From: Candidatus Rhodoferax mariagerensis
Lineage (GTDB): Bacteria > Pseudomonadota > Gammaproteobacteria > Burkholderiales > Burkholderiaceae_C
Length of the DNA: 64,000 nucleotides
Assembly: GCA_016719055.1 (NCBI GenBank)
Contig: JADKAW010000020.1
Coordinates: 18,327-82,326 of the forward strand
Direction of reading: 5' to 3'
The position numbers and the translations under genes were made by a program. The notes beneath the pieces are model-generated. The model was not told where the DNA came from. It did no database searches and saw only the letters and a list, made by a program, of their open reading frames with translations. Shown here one piece after another: positions 54,856 through 63,682 of the stretch; the stretch's first letter is position 1, and each line of letters begins with the position of its first letter.

Positions 54856-54952
54856 CTTGTGATTCCTGAACGTGTTGCGATGGGATGAAGTTTGGGGTGG
54901 GCGATGCTATTAAGCAATTGACCAATATGTTGCAGCCGCTATACATTTCTGT

Positions 54953-55855
54953 ATGACTACCGACAACTACACTGAGATCGGCTGGGAGCTGTACCGCTCT
55001 TACCTGGGCGTACTGGAAGAGGGCTCGCTCTCAGGCGCGGCACGTGCCATGGGCATTGCCCAGCCCACCGTGGGGCGGCACATTGACGCACTTGAAAAGG
55101 CGCTGGGCGTAACTCTGTTTACCCGTTCGCAAACGGGGCTACTACCCACAGAAGCGGCGTTGGCGCTGCAGCCGTTTGCCAAAGCCATGAGCAGTGCCGC
55201 CGCTGCGCTGAAACGTGCCGCGGAGAGCCAGGGTTCGGGCATCAAAGGCACGGTGCGCGTGACGGCCAGTGAGGTGATAGGGCAGGAGGTGCTGCCGCCC
55301 ATCTTGGCCCAACTGCAGGACATGCACCCGGGCCTCAGAGTGGAGCTGGTGCTGACCAGCCGCGTGCAGGACTTGCTACAGCGCGAGGCCGACATTGCCG
55401 TGCGCATGACGCAGCCCATGCAGGAGCAACTGATCGCCCGGCGCATAGGCGCGGTACCACTAGGCCTGCACGCGCACAAGCGTTATCTGGACAAGCACGG
55501 CACGCCCGCCTCACTGGCCGATCTGGCGCAGCACGCGCTGATTGGCTTCGATGAAGAGACGCCGTTCGTGCGAGCCGCGCGCAAGGACTTCCCGCTGTGG
55601 AACCGCGACAACTTTGCGGTGCGCACCGATAGCGACATGGCACAGATGGCCATGATCCGCGCTGGTTGCGGTATTGGCGTGTGCCAAGTGAATCTGGCGG
55701 CACGCGACCCGAATCTGGTGAACATATTGCCCGGCAGTATTGCGCTGAGCCTGGAGACCTGGCTAACCATGCATGAAGATCTGCGCAACAACCCGCGCTG
55801 CAAGGTGACATTTGATGCGCTGTTGAAGGGGCTACAAGACTACATAACTTCCTAA
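54953..55855 (+). CDS. LysR-family transcriptional regulator
   Basis: A 300-residue regulator. The N-terminal winged helix reads YLGVLEEGSLSGAARAMGIA and PTVGRHIDALEKALG; the remainder is the LysR co-inducer domain (GTVRVTASEVIGQEVLPPIL). It is divergent from the epimerase gene, the usual arrangement for LysR control of a neighbour. ATG at 54953. Confidence 0.92.
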   Translation: MTTDNYTEIGWELYRSYLGVLEEGSLSGAARAMGIAQPTVGRHIDALEKALGVTLFTRSQTGLLPTEAALALQPFAKAMSSAAAALKRAAESQGSGIKGTVRVTASEVIGQEVLPPILAQLQDMHPGLRVELVLTSRVQDLLQREADIAVRMTQPMQEQLIARRIGAVPLGLHAHKRYLDKHGTPASLADLAQHALIGFDEETPFVRAARKDFPLWNRDNFAVRTDSDMAQMAMIRAGCGIGVCQVNLAARDPNLVNILPGSIALSLETWLTMHEDLRNNPRCKVTFDALLKGLQDYITS

Positions 55856-55949
55856 CAGATAGACTACGGCTCGGGGCCAAAAGCGGTCAAAGTCAAATGT
55901 CTGCTTTGAGCAGTTCCAACCATATTTTCAAATGTGAAAATCATCAAGA

Positions 55950-56021
55950 TCATGTTCCGCATCATGAATAAATGCATAAAAATTCAAAAATCCGGAACAG
56001 AATTCGGATTAAACGGAACAA
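55950..56021. promoter_or_regulatory. CGGAACA repeats upstream of the ATPase-protease pair
   Basis: CGGAACA occurs at 55993-55999 and again at 56014-56020, exactly 21 bases apart (two helical turns), and its complement TGTTCCG at 55953-55959, in an AT-rich stretch just ahead of the GTG at 56068. This is the spacing expected of a regulator-binding site. Confidence 0.5.
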
Positions 56022-56067
56022 GATTAGACTAAACTGAAACAAAACTCTTGTTTCTTGTGTTTGATCT

Positions 56068-57252
56068 GTGGAACACCTTTCCGAAATCCTGAAAATCCTC
56101 GACGGCGCACTCAAAGCCAATGCCAGCATGGCCACGAACTATGCTGGCTTACTTGCGGACAAATTGGAAGAGGATGGTGAACGCCAGCAAGCCCGCTTGA
56201 TTCGTGAACGCTTGGCACGAGCTCCCATCGCAATAGCTTCTGCACAGGGAGCAGGCCATGGTGTCCATTTTGGGCAGTTACCCACCGATAACGACAGCCG
56301 CCTCAACACTGTTGATATCACACAACCGCTGCTGGAATCAACGGACGTATTACTGCCAGATGCCATCCAAGCCAGACTGATGGAATTCATTCAGTGCGTC
56401 GAACACCATGACGAACTGCAGCGCGTGGGAGCTGCGCTTGCCAACCGACTACTGATCTATGGTCCGCCTGGAACCGGTAAAACCCAGACAGCACGATGGA
56501 TCGCCGCACGCCTGAAGCTTCCCCTGCTCACAGTTCGATGCGACACCTTGGTTAACAGCCTCCTTGGCCAGACAAGCCGCAATCTACGCCGTGTCTTTGA
56601 CTACGCGCAGCAATCGCCCTGTGTGCTGTTTCTGGACGAGTTTGACGCCTTAGCCGGCGCCCGTGGCAATGAGCGCGACATTGGAGAACTGCAGCGTGTA
56701 GTAATTGCTCTACTGCAAAACATTGATGCTCTGCCCGACAGCACGATCCTGGTGGCATCCACAAATCATGAGCAGTTGCTAGATCCGGCCATCGACAGGC
56801 GCTTTGCCTTCCACATTCCCATGCCCCTACCTGACACCACCCTGCGCGAAGCGCTGTGGCGCAAGAAGCTTGGCGCATTTGCACCTGATGATCTTGATTG
56901 GAGCGATCTAGCCGCCCTGTCTAGCGGCGCTACAGGCGCCACGATAGAGCACGTCAGCCTAGACGCTAAACGCACTGCAGTACTTTCGGGCCAGGCCCGT
57001 GCAGACACACTCATCGTGTTACGAAGACTAGGATTGACCCTGGCCTTGTCGCAAGGTGAGCGGCTTTCCACCACAGAACAAGAAATTCGTTGGCTAAGAG
57101 AATGGGCACCGGCGCACTTCACCATTCGTGCACTGGCATCCCAATACGACCTGTCGTTAAGGCGGGTTACAGGCATCATTAACGAAACTCCAGGGACTAG
57201 GGATGGCAACAAAGAAACGCACAAAGGCAAGAAGACTCGCAAACCCCAATAA
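56068..57252 (+). CDS. AAA ATPase of an IetAS-like defence/maintenance pair
   Basis: A 394-residue AAA+ ATPase from a GTG start. After a helical N-terminus it has the P-loop GPPGTGKT (132-139), Walker B VLFLDEFDAL (186-193), sensor 1 STNHEQ and the arginine-finger region DPAIDRRFAF. It overlaps the protease gene by 50 bases. AAA ATPase plus subtilase is the composition of IetAS, described first as a plasmid stability/incompatibility pair and later as an anti-phage system. Assignment rests on composition and order. Confidence 0.82.
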   Translation: MEHLSEILKILDGALKANASMATNYAGLLADKLEEDGERQQARLIRERLARAPIAIASAQGAGHGVHFGQLPTDNDSRLNTVDITQPLLESTDVLLPDAIQARLMEFIQCVEHHDELQRVGAALANRLLIYGPPGTGKTQTARWIAARLKLPLLTVRCDTLVNSLLGQTSRNLRRVFDYAQQSPCVLFLDEFDALAGARGNERDIGELQRVVIALLQNIDALPDSTILVASTNHEQLLDPAIDRRFAFHIPMPLPDTTLREALWRKKLGAFAPDDLDWSDLAALSSGATGATIEHVSLDAKRTAVLSGQARADTLIVLRRLGLTLALSQGERLSTTEQEIRWLREWAPAHFTIRALASQYDLSLRRVTGIINETPGTRDGNKETHKGKKTRKPQ

Positions 57253-59512
57253 TCTTGCTGCACGTACAGAAAACCCTTTCATATTGATTTCACACGCAGC
57301 CGCCGACCTCCAAGGGCATGGCGGAGGGGGCGGGGGCGGCACTGAGCTCGTGCAAGTGAATCAGGAATTTTGCGAGACCCTCAACAATACTTTGGTCGTG
57401 ACCCAAGCGGCACTGGGATCCGTTCTAGCACGCCACCCCAACTTACTGGCTGGCACCATTCTTCGATTGCGAGAGACTGGCATCGCTAAGAGCCATCGTC
57501 CCCTGAAGTTGGTACAGGCAGCCGGCCTCGAGCCCGCAGGACACGGACAGATTGACGAGATGCTAGTGGGGGCCAACGCTGCGTCCCTACAAATGCTTCA
57601 GGGACTGATTGCCGAAGGGCCCAACGGCAAGTTCAAAGCGAATTTGAGCGCTCTGTTGCGCATTGAACCGTGGAACTGGGCACGCAGAAACCCTGAAGGC
57701 ACACTCACCTTGCGAGAGCGTGGCAAGGCTATCTTGCGGCCCCACAGCTATTTCAATGCAAATGCCACCCAGGCAGCACATGAAGCATTGAACCAGCTAC
57801 TCAGAAGGCTCAATATCGTCACGCGCACGGTCACCCTTGGTCAGTCTCTGATCACCGTTCTGACTAATCTCGATGCCATAAGCGATGAACGGCTTGACGA
57901 ATTGCTGGAGCACCCGGCGGTGCGCACACTGAGTGCAGATCGCCTTGCAAGCGCTGTGGCGACGGAACCAGCCATGCAAATACCCGTAGCGCCTGCCCAT
58001 TTTCCCCCACCACCACCGCCTCCGCGATTACCAACAGTTGCAGTGTTTGACACCGGTACGGCACCAGGTCACACTACCCTGCAGGGATGGATTGCAAGCC
58101 GAGAGTTGTTTGTCTTGCCACCTGACACCAATTTCGAACACGGCAGCAATGTAGCCTCACTGATTGTCGGGGGCGGCCAAATGAATCCCACCTTCCCGAA
58201 TTACCCCTGCTTGGTGCACGATGTTGTAGGACTGAAGTCCAGCAATTCACTGGTCTCCGACCTGATGCTGGACCTGGAAGAAGCTGTAAGAAACAAGCCC
58301 AACGTGAAGGTTTGGAACCTGTCCTTAGGCACTTACGGGCCCTGCCACCTCCAGGAATTCAGTGAATTTGCGCAAAAGCTGGACGAATTGAGCGATCGCC
58401 ACAACGTACTGTTTGTTGTGGCGGCAGGAAACTATTTGCATGATCCCAGGCGAGTCTGGCCGGTTGAACTAGCCGGAGGGGACGACCGAATTTCCAGTCC
58501 GGCTGACTCAGTGCGTGCGCTGACGGTGGGCTCCATAGCACACGCCGATGCCCAAGACACGGTGGTTCAAACAAACGATCCTGCACCCTACAGCCGCCGC
58601 GGTATGGGCCCCGTGTTTACCCCTAAACCGGATATCGTGCACTTTGGTGGAAATGTCCACCACTCTGGAGACCCCGCTCAACCATGGCAAGCCGGCACCA
58701 CGAGTACAGCAGTACTAACGGCAAACAACCAGCTAGCATTTGGCTATGGGACTAGTTATGCCGCCCCCCTGGCAGCTGCCATGGCGGCCCACACCTGGGC
58801 CGCCATGGAAGGCAATGCAGCGTTGCCACCATCGCCCCACTTGGTCAAGGCGCTGATGATTCATTCCGCCCAAATCAGCAGCCCAGAGCTCACTCCAACG
58901 GAAAAACGCTACTACGGCGCCGGCCTGCCACGGAACGCCGTAGATGTGCTGTACGACCGGGACGACAGTTTTACTCTGGCTTTTGAAGCTCAACTCACCA
59001 CGGGCAATATGCGCTGGCGCAAGACACCGTATCCTGTTCCCCAGGCATTGCTACTCAATGGAAAATTTCGAGGTGAGGTCATCATCACTGCCGCATATGC
59101 CCCTCCATTGAACGGCGTCTATGGAGCTGAATATGTTCGGGCCAATCTCGAGCTGAACTGGGGATTTCTGGATGGCGATAGCTTCAAAGGCAGGGTTCCG
59201 TGGGATGGAGAGAAAGGCACATCTGGCTTGGAAGTTCAGCAGGTTGAGCATGGTGGAAAGTGGTCTCCCGTAAAAACTCAGCGCAAAGTGTTTTCTGATG
59301 GCATTCAGGGTGGAGACGCGTGGGCACTGCAGGCCAAGATGTATCAGCGCGCTTTTGAAGTTCCGCCAGATCAACCTATGCGAGTAGCCATCATCGTGAC
59401 ACTGCGCTCACTCGACGGTGACCCCAATATTCATGCGCAAGGAATTCAGGCCTTGAACAACACCAACTGGCTTCGTAGTTCCCTGCCCGTGCGTGTTCCT
59501 ATTCACATTTGA
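57203..59512 (+). CDS. Subtilisin-like serine protease (S8) of an IetAS-like pair
   Basis: A 769-residue protein without a signal peptide. A Gly run (38-46) and a helical N-terminal half lead, through a Pro run (268-274), to the protease domain: Asp283 in VAVFDTGTA, His313 in FEHGSNVASL, Asn410 in VVAAGN and Ser518 in GYGTSYAAP. All four subtilase residues are present. A beta-rich C-terminal domain follows (about 590-769). Lack of an export signal suggests an intracellular protease held in check by its ATPase partner. Confidence 0.88.
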   Translation: MATKKRTKARRLANPNNLAARTENPFILISHAAADLQGHGGGGGGGTELVQVNQEFCETLNNTLVVTQAALGSVLARHPNLLAGTILRLRETGIAKSHRPLKLVQAAGLEPAGHGQIDEMLVGANAASLQMLQGLIAEGPNGKFKANLSALLRIEPWNWARRNPEGTLTLRERGKAILRPHSYFNANATQAAHEALNQLLRRLNIVTRTVTLGQSLITVLTNLDAISDERLDELLEHPAVRTLSADRLASAVATEPAMQIPVAPAHFPPPPPPPRLPTVAVFDTGTAPGHTTLQGWIASRELFVLPPDTNFEHGSNVASLIVGGGQMNPTFPNYPCLVHDVVGLKSSNSLVSDLMLDLEEAVRNKPNVKVWNLSLGTYGPCHLQEFSEFAQKLDELSDRHNVLFVVAAGNYLHDPRRVWPVELAGGDDRISSPADSVRALTVGSIAHADAQDTVVQTNDPAPYSRRGMGPVFTPKPDIVHFGGNVHHSGDPAQPWQAGTTSTAVLTANNQLAFGYGTSYAAPLAAAMAAHTWAAMEGNAALPPSPHLVKALMIHSAQISSPELTPTEKRYYGAGLPRNAVDVLYDRDDSFTLAFEAQLTTGNMRWRKTPYPVPQALLLNGKFRGEVIITAAYAPPLNGVYGAEYVRANLELNWGFLDGDSFKGRVPWDGEKGTSGLEVQQVEHGGKWSPVKTQRKVFSDGIQGGDAWALQAKMYQRAFEVPPDQPMRVAIIVTLRSLDGDPNIHAQGIQALNNTNWLRSSLPVRVPIHI

Positions 59513-59659
59513 GATCACTAGTGCCCGCTATCAGGCAATGAGTCTGAACCTACCGAATTCTGCTTTTGGTCGGCTGCAGTTTCGGGCCATGAGCGGGCGC
59601 TCACGAAAGTCTGCTTCTCCGAAGCTTTCCCAGGCTTCCCGAAGTCGCCCTATCGATAA

Positions 59660-61029
59660 GGGATGCCCCACATATTCTCACTCCTGGCTCAATCGGCCCG
59701 GCTGAGAAGACGTCACCGTGGTGTATTTGAAAAGGACACTGAACCAAAGCGGGTGAAAAGGCTATAAATGTCATCCAATCGACACTTGAAAACTATTCAA
59801 GAGTTTGTAGTCTGAATCTCACCGAAGCCATAATCACATTCTTTAAGAAGACCGCCGCAGCCCTCAAAGGCAGCGCACGCCGACAATTCATGGCCGATGC
59901 TGTCGAGCAATCCGGCCCTGGTGGCCAGACACAGGCAGAGGCCAAGCTGGGGTGGGCGCGCACCTCCATCCGTCTGGGCCAACGCGAAGGCAAGTCAGGC
60001 ATACGGTGTGGTTCTGCTTGCAACCTGCGCGGTCGCAAACCAATCGAATTTCATCTGCCCAATTTGCTTGAGGATATCCGCCAAATCGTTGACGGTTTCA
60101 GCCAGACTGATCCTCAGTTTCGCCACAAACGCCTCTACACCCGGCTCACGGTGTCCGAGTTGCGCCGTCAGCTCATCGCTCAGAAGGACTACGCCCGAGA
60201 GGAGCTACCCGCAGACGAAACACTGAGACTTCGGATGAACCGGCTGGGGTTCATTCTGAAGAAAGTTGAGAAGTCCAAACCGCTGAAAAAGATTCCACAA
60301 ACCAACGCCATATTCGAGCAACTCGCAATAGCCAATCAGAGCGCGCACGCCAATGAGGCAGTCCTGCGCATCTCGATGGATGCCAAGGCCGTTGTCAAGA
60401 TGGGGGAGTTGTCGCGCGATGGGCGTACCCGCGCACCTACAGTGGCACTGGATCATGATTTCACTGGCGCCATGGTGACACCCATGGGTTTCTTTCTACC
60501 TCAGCATGACGAGTTGTACGTTTACATGGTGACCCGCTCGACAAGCGATTGCCAGGTCGACTGCCTGGAAAATTTATGGCACAGCGCCAAGCACAAGTTT
60601 CCCCTGGTGAAGACGCTTGCCATCAACATGGACAACGGTCCCGACTGCAACAGTTACCGGACTCAGTTCATGAAACGTTTGGTGGACTTCTCGCAGGAAT
60701 CCGGACTCACCATCGACCTTGCCTACTATCCACCGTATCACAGCAAATACAACCCGGTTGAGCGCTGCTGGGGCATCCTGGAGAATCACTGGAACGGCAG
60801 TATTCTCGATAGCATAGAAGCAGTCGTGCGATGTGCCTCGTCAATGACATGGAAGGGCCAGCATCCAGTCGTAAAGCTGATCGATCGCGTCTACGAAAAG
60901 GGTGTCGCTTTGGGCAAAGTTGCTATGCGGGCGGTGGAAGCAAAACTCCAACGACTGCCAACACTGCCACGCTGGTTCATCACTATTCAGCCAGGATATG
61001 TACCGGAGCGGCAACAAGTGGGGCATCCC
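59660..61029 (+). mobile_element. ISAzo13-like insertion sequence with terminal inverted repeats
   Basis: GGGATGCCCCAC at 59660-59671 and GTGGGGCATCCC at 61018-61029 are perfect 12-bp terminal inverted repeats. TAA lies directly outside both ends (59657-59659 and 61030-61032), a likely target duplication. The element is about 1.37 kb and holds one transposase gene, whose stop codon coincides with the flanking TAA. Confidence 0.82.
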
Positions 61030-61032
61030 TAA
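59890..61032 (+). CDS. ISAzo13-family transposase
   Basis: A 380-residue transposase from the ATG at 59890. Motifs: SMDAKAVVKMGELSRDG (catalytic Asp region), LAINMDNGPDCNSYRTQF and YPPYHSKYNPVERCWGILEN with the catalytic Glu. In-frame coding similarity seems to continue upstream (ITFFKKTAAALKGSARRQF), so the true start is probably further 5', perhaps at the ATG at 59768 after a one-base frame break. The chain ends inside the right inverted repeat. Confidence 0.85.
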   Translation: MADAVEQSGPGGQTQAEAKLGWARTSIRLGQREGKSGIRCGSACNLRGRKPIEFHLPNLLEDIRQIVDGFSQTDPQFRHKRLYTRLTVSELRRQLIAQKDYAREELPADETLRLRMNRLGFILKKVEKSKPLKKIPQTNAIFEQLAIANQSAHANEAVLRISMDAKAVVKMGELSRDGRTRAPTVALDHDFTGAMVTPMGFFLPQHDELYVYMVTRSTSDCQVDCLENLWHSAKHKFPLVKTLAINMDNGPDCNSYRTQFMKRLVDFSQESGLTIDLAYYPPYHSKYNPVERCWGILENHWNGSILDSIEAVVRCASSMTWKGQHPVVKLIDRVYEKGVALGKVAMRAVEAKLQRLPTLPRWFITIQPGYVPERQQVGHP

Positions 61033-61212
61033 GTGCGTGTTATCGCTATTTTGCGATACAAGAGGTTGGAAGAGCCACCGCAAGGGTCTGCACTGAGCAG
61101 TCCCTGAACCGCATCGGAAGTCCACTAGACTGAGGTTGATCCAGCGCAATGCGATACTTCGCATTTGCACCGGACGGTGGCCTGCTTTGAAGCAGCGGTA
61201 GGGCAGCCTTTT
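61033..61212. other. Degenerate sequence between the IS and the AbiEii remnant
   Basis: About 180 bases with no feature I can name, apart from a frame running in from the toxin-like gene that shows no AbiEii similarity. Possibly the end of an earlier insertion that truncated the gene. Confidence 0.4.
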
Positions 61213-61839
61213 CTCAAAAGGTTCGCTCGGCGCGCATGACCTGTGGCGTTGCAGTGGGAACTCAACGCCCCTCAGATGTCCGGTTGCATCACAATGGATG
61301 GCACGTGGCTCGCTGGGCTCGCCGGTGGAGCGGGCACCGAATTCCAGCATAACGGACGGTGCAACATAGCCGGTACCGCTGCTCAGCGGTTCGTAGTCGA
61401 TAAAAACCTTGTCACCTTCGGCCCGCACTGCTGCTGGCAAGCCTTGCTGCAATAGGTCTTGTTTGAGCCGGGGCACGATCTCGGCGTCAACCCAGCTTGA
61501 CATGCGCGCACGAATCTCCTTGCTCCACTTCTTTTCCTGGCTCTTGCTGGCAGGCAAGGGTGAGCCTGTGCCGCCAATCAAATCGCTCGCGATGGCCCGG
61601 ATGTCATAGGTCAAGTCCACGTCTTCGGAGAAGCGACGGATGACACCGTACGCCTTTGACAAGGACGTGCCACCCTTGAAGACAAGATGTTGAGCATGGG
61701 GGCCAGTGAAGAGGTGCCGCAATGCCCAAACCACCCAGATGTCTTTTTCCAGCAAGTGCTGCGAAATGCCGGATGTGTTGGCCGCCGTATTGAGCGCTTC
61801 CAGGCGTTCTTCGAGAGAGAGCCGGAAGAACTCAACCAT
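61213..61839 (-). pseudogene. AbiEii/AbiGii-type nucleotidyltransferase toxin, 3'-truncated
   Basis: The first 200 or so residues are well kept: EKDIWVVWALRHLF, HLVFKGGTSLSKAYGVI, RFSEDVDLTYD (the G-S-x10-D-x-D nucleotidyltransferase core). At about 61255 the frame shifts: PTATPQVMRAERTF continues in another frame, and from 61213 nothing of the family remains. The open frame runs into the IS. It overlaps the antitoxin-like gene by eight bases. Without its C-terminal half it is probably not a working toxin. Confidence 0.8.
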
Positions 61840-62428
61840 GGGCTACCAGGGCGCTGACCTCTTGGGCCATCCAGGTCGGCAAGCGTGCCCGTGCCGAGGC
61901 GACCTCTTCCAACTCGGACGATGGCAGTTTGGAACGCAGCCTCCGGATCGCCTCAGCAGCTTTTTCTGGGCCCAGCCAGGCCAGTGCCCGCACCACATCA
62001 CCGGCAGCCCGACCGGGGAAAATCAGTTGCCAGATTGGTGCATGCCGGAACTCGACCATTTGCGCGCCCAGCTTCAACTGACGACTGCGCCCGGATGTGA
62101 GATAGACCGCCCGCATCGGCACCTGCGTGGTTAGACCCAGCGCATTGGCGGCTGTAGCACCGTGAGACACGATGGTTTCACCGCGCTGGTTGGCCAGACC
62201 CTCGACCATTTTGAGGGCTGAAGGCGCACGGGCACCAAAGCGACTCTCGACGGGCAGGACATAGATGCCTCGGCCTGCACGCAGCAGAGTACCGCGCCCG
62301 ACAAGGCGGGATAACACTTGGTCGATGGCCGCTCGACTGCCTAGGTGCAGTAGCTCTTTGGCGACCAACGGTGTGCCCTCCGGCAACCGGGACGCGAGCT
62401 CCAGTACTTGTTTGGCGATGGTTGGCAT
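61832..62428 (-). CDS. AbiEi/DUF6088-type antitoxin-like regulator
   Basis: A 198-residue protein. N-terminal winged helix: ELASRLPEGTPLVAKELLHL, GSRAAIDQVLSRLVGRGTLL, RAGRGIYVLP, as in DUF6088/AbiEi antitoxins; the middle has HGATAANALGLTTQVP. I start at ATG 62428; 62443 is an alternative. Partner of the adjacent truncated AbiEii gene, whose ATG overlaps its stop. Intact, unlike the toxin. Confidence 0.82.
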   Translation of the reverse strand: MPTIAKQVLELASRLPEGTPLVAKELLHLGSRAAIDQVLSRLVGRGTLLRAGRGIYVLPVESRFGARAPSALKMVEGLANQRGETIVSHGATAANALGLTTQVPMRAVYLTSGRSRQLKLGAQMVEFRHAPIWQLIFPGRAAGDVVRALAWLGPEKAAEAIRRLRSKLPSSELEEVASARARLPTWMAQEVSALVAHG

Positions 62429-62687
62429 GGTGATATCTCTCAATTGGTAGAGTTATTACGATATTTCTGACACTTTTCAAGACATCAGTGCCGGGAAGCA
62501 GCTTGTCGTCGAGAGTCAACGATCACATCGAATTCCATGCTCTAAACCTGCGGTTGGGACTTCAATCGCATTGGGCCGCTCCACACCAGCCTGTCGTCGC
62601 CGACGCTTGGGTGCCCACTGCAGAAGTATGGCCCTTCCAATTCATCGCCTGATAGTTGACAGTCACCATCTTGCCAGCACAAGCTCT

Positions 62688-63062
62688 TTACATCACCATC
62701 GCTTCGAGCCGGAAAATGCCTGCAGATGCTCGAATCTCTTTCATGTGACCATGACCTGGAAGAATCTTGGTTTCTATCGTCACAAGTCCGACTTGTGCCA
62801 ACTGGTCTACATCACGTTTGACAGCGCTGCGATCGCGATGCAGTCGCCCAGCGATGACTGTGATCGAACCCGGTTCACCCTTGACACTGCGGAACACGTC
62901 AAGTCGACTGGCAGTCAGCAGGCGCAGGAGATCGGCAGGATCTTCAAAGCTGACAGTGCGTTCCTCTGGCATCGGTTGACCAGCGTCAGCCAATCGTGCC
63001 AACACCCGCCCTCTTCGAAAGAAATCTTGTTCGTTACTGGCTTTAAGGGTGACATTTTTCAT
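62688..63062 (-). CDS. TumA-like HTH antitoxin
   Basis: A 124-residue winged-helix protein (EDPADLLRLLTASRLDVFRS, HRDRSAVKRDVDQLAQVGLV). Its ATG overlaps the stop of the TumE-like gene (ATGA). MarR/ArsR-like HTH proteins of this size partner TumE toxins. Assignment rests on the pairing and on the HTH. Confidence 0.75.
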   Translation of the reverse strand: MKNVTLKASNEQDFFRRGRVLARLADAGQPMPEERTVSFEDPADLLRLLTASRLDVFRSVKGEPGSITVIAGRLHRDRSAVKRDVDQLAQVGLVTIETKILPGHGHMKEIRASAGIFRLEAMVM

Positions 63063-63355
63063 GCTGTGCTCCTGAGTGCAATCCAGTCAGTCTGGAACTG
63101 ATCTTCAACGTCATCAAAACTTATGAATTTAACCGCAGCCACAACACCGAAATAGTGCCGGTGGTGATACCCATGCTGGTTGTCATAACCTACCACGCGC
63201 CCGTTGTCGCCAGCATGCAGTACATGATTGATATAGGCAAGGTTGTAACGAGTCACCTGACCTTGCGCATCAATCCAAATTTCACGTCGAAGCTGACCAT
63301 TCCCACGCTTTTGCGAGATGTGGTGTGTATCGTCGACAATTTTTCGATCAGCCAT
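63059..63355 (-). CDS. TumE-like toxin (DUF6516)
   Basis: A 98-residue protein. GRVVGYDNQHGYHHRHYFG is the characteristic centre of the TumE/DUF6516 family (GYDNxxG...HRH). The C-terminal F-DDVEDQF segment also fits. First gene of the pair; overlaps the HTH gene by four bases. Members are described as toxins of type II pairs; mode of action is not clear from sequence. Confidence 0.78.
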   Translation of the reverse strand: MADRKIVDDTHHISQKRGNGQLRREIWIDAQGQVTRYNLAYINHVLHAGDNGRVVGYDNQHGYHHRHYFGVVAAVKFISFDDVEDQFQTDWIALRSTA

Positions 63356-63366
63356 GATCTATTTTA

Positions 63367-63567
63367 TCATGGCTGCCTCCTGGCATGTGTTGATTTTTCG
63401 GGCTGCGGGGCATGTTGAGATAGGTCCCCGCATCGGTCCAGTATCTTGACCATCTTGGCGACCGTCTTGCGGCTGATGCCGAATTTCCTTGCTGCAGCGC
63501 GCTCGCTCATGGCATCGACCATGACTTCGCGTCTGACTTTGGCGTATAGGTCCACTTCTGTGTACAT
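63367..63567 (-). pseudogene. IS21-family transposase IstA, N-terminal fragment
   Basis: From the ATG at 63567 the frame begins YTEVDLYAKVRREVMVDAMS and ERAAARKFGISRKTVAKM, the N-terminal helix-turn-helix of IstA. Similarity ends after about 42 residues and the frame stops at 63367, so over 90 percent of istA and all of istB are missing. Confidence 0.8.
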
Positions 63568-63682
63568 CCTCCCTGCCTCCCCAGATCTAATCATGGATCG
63601 CAGGATAGGCTTGGGACTGGTACCCGATTGCGCCGTCAACTAACTCCCTTTTACGTCCGCCATTCACACTGAACACTTCCAA

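Noticed and set aside
60841..61212. Extension of the AbiEii frame through 60841
   Set aside because: The open frame runs into the transposase on the other strand and shows no AbiEii similarity beyond 61213.
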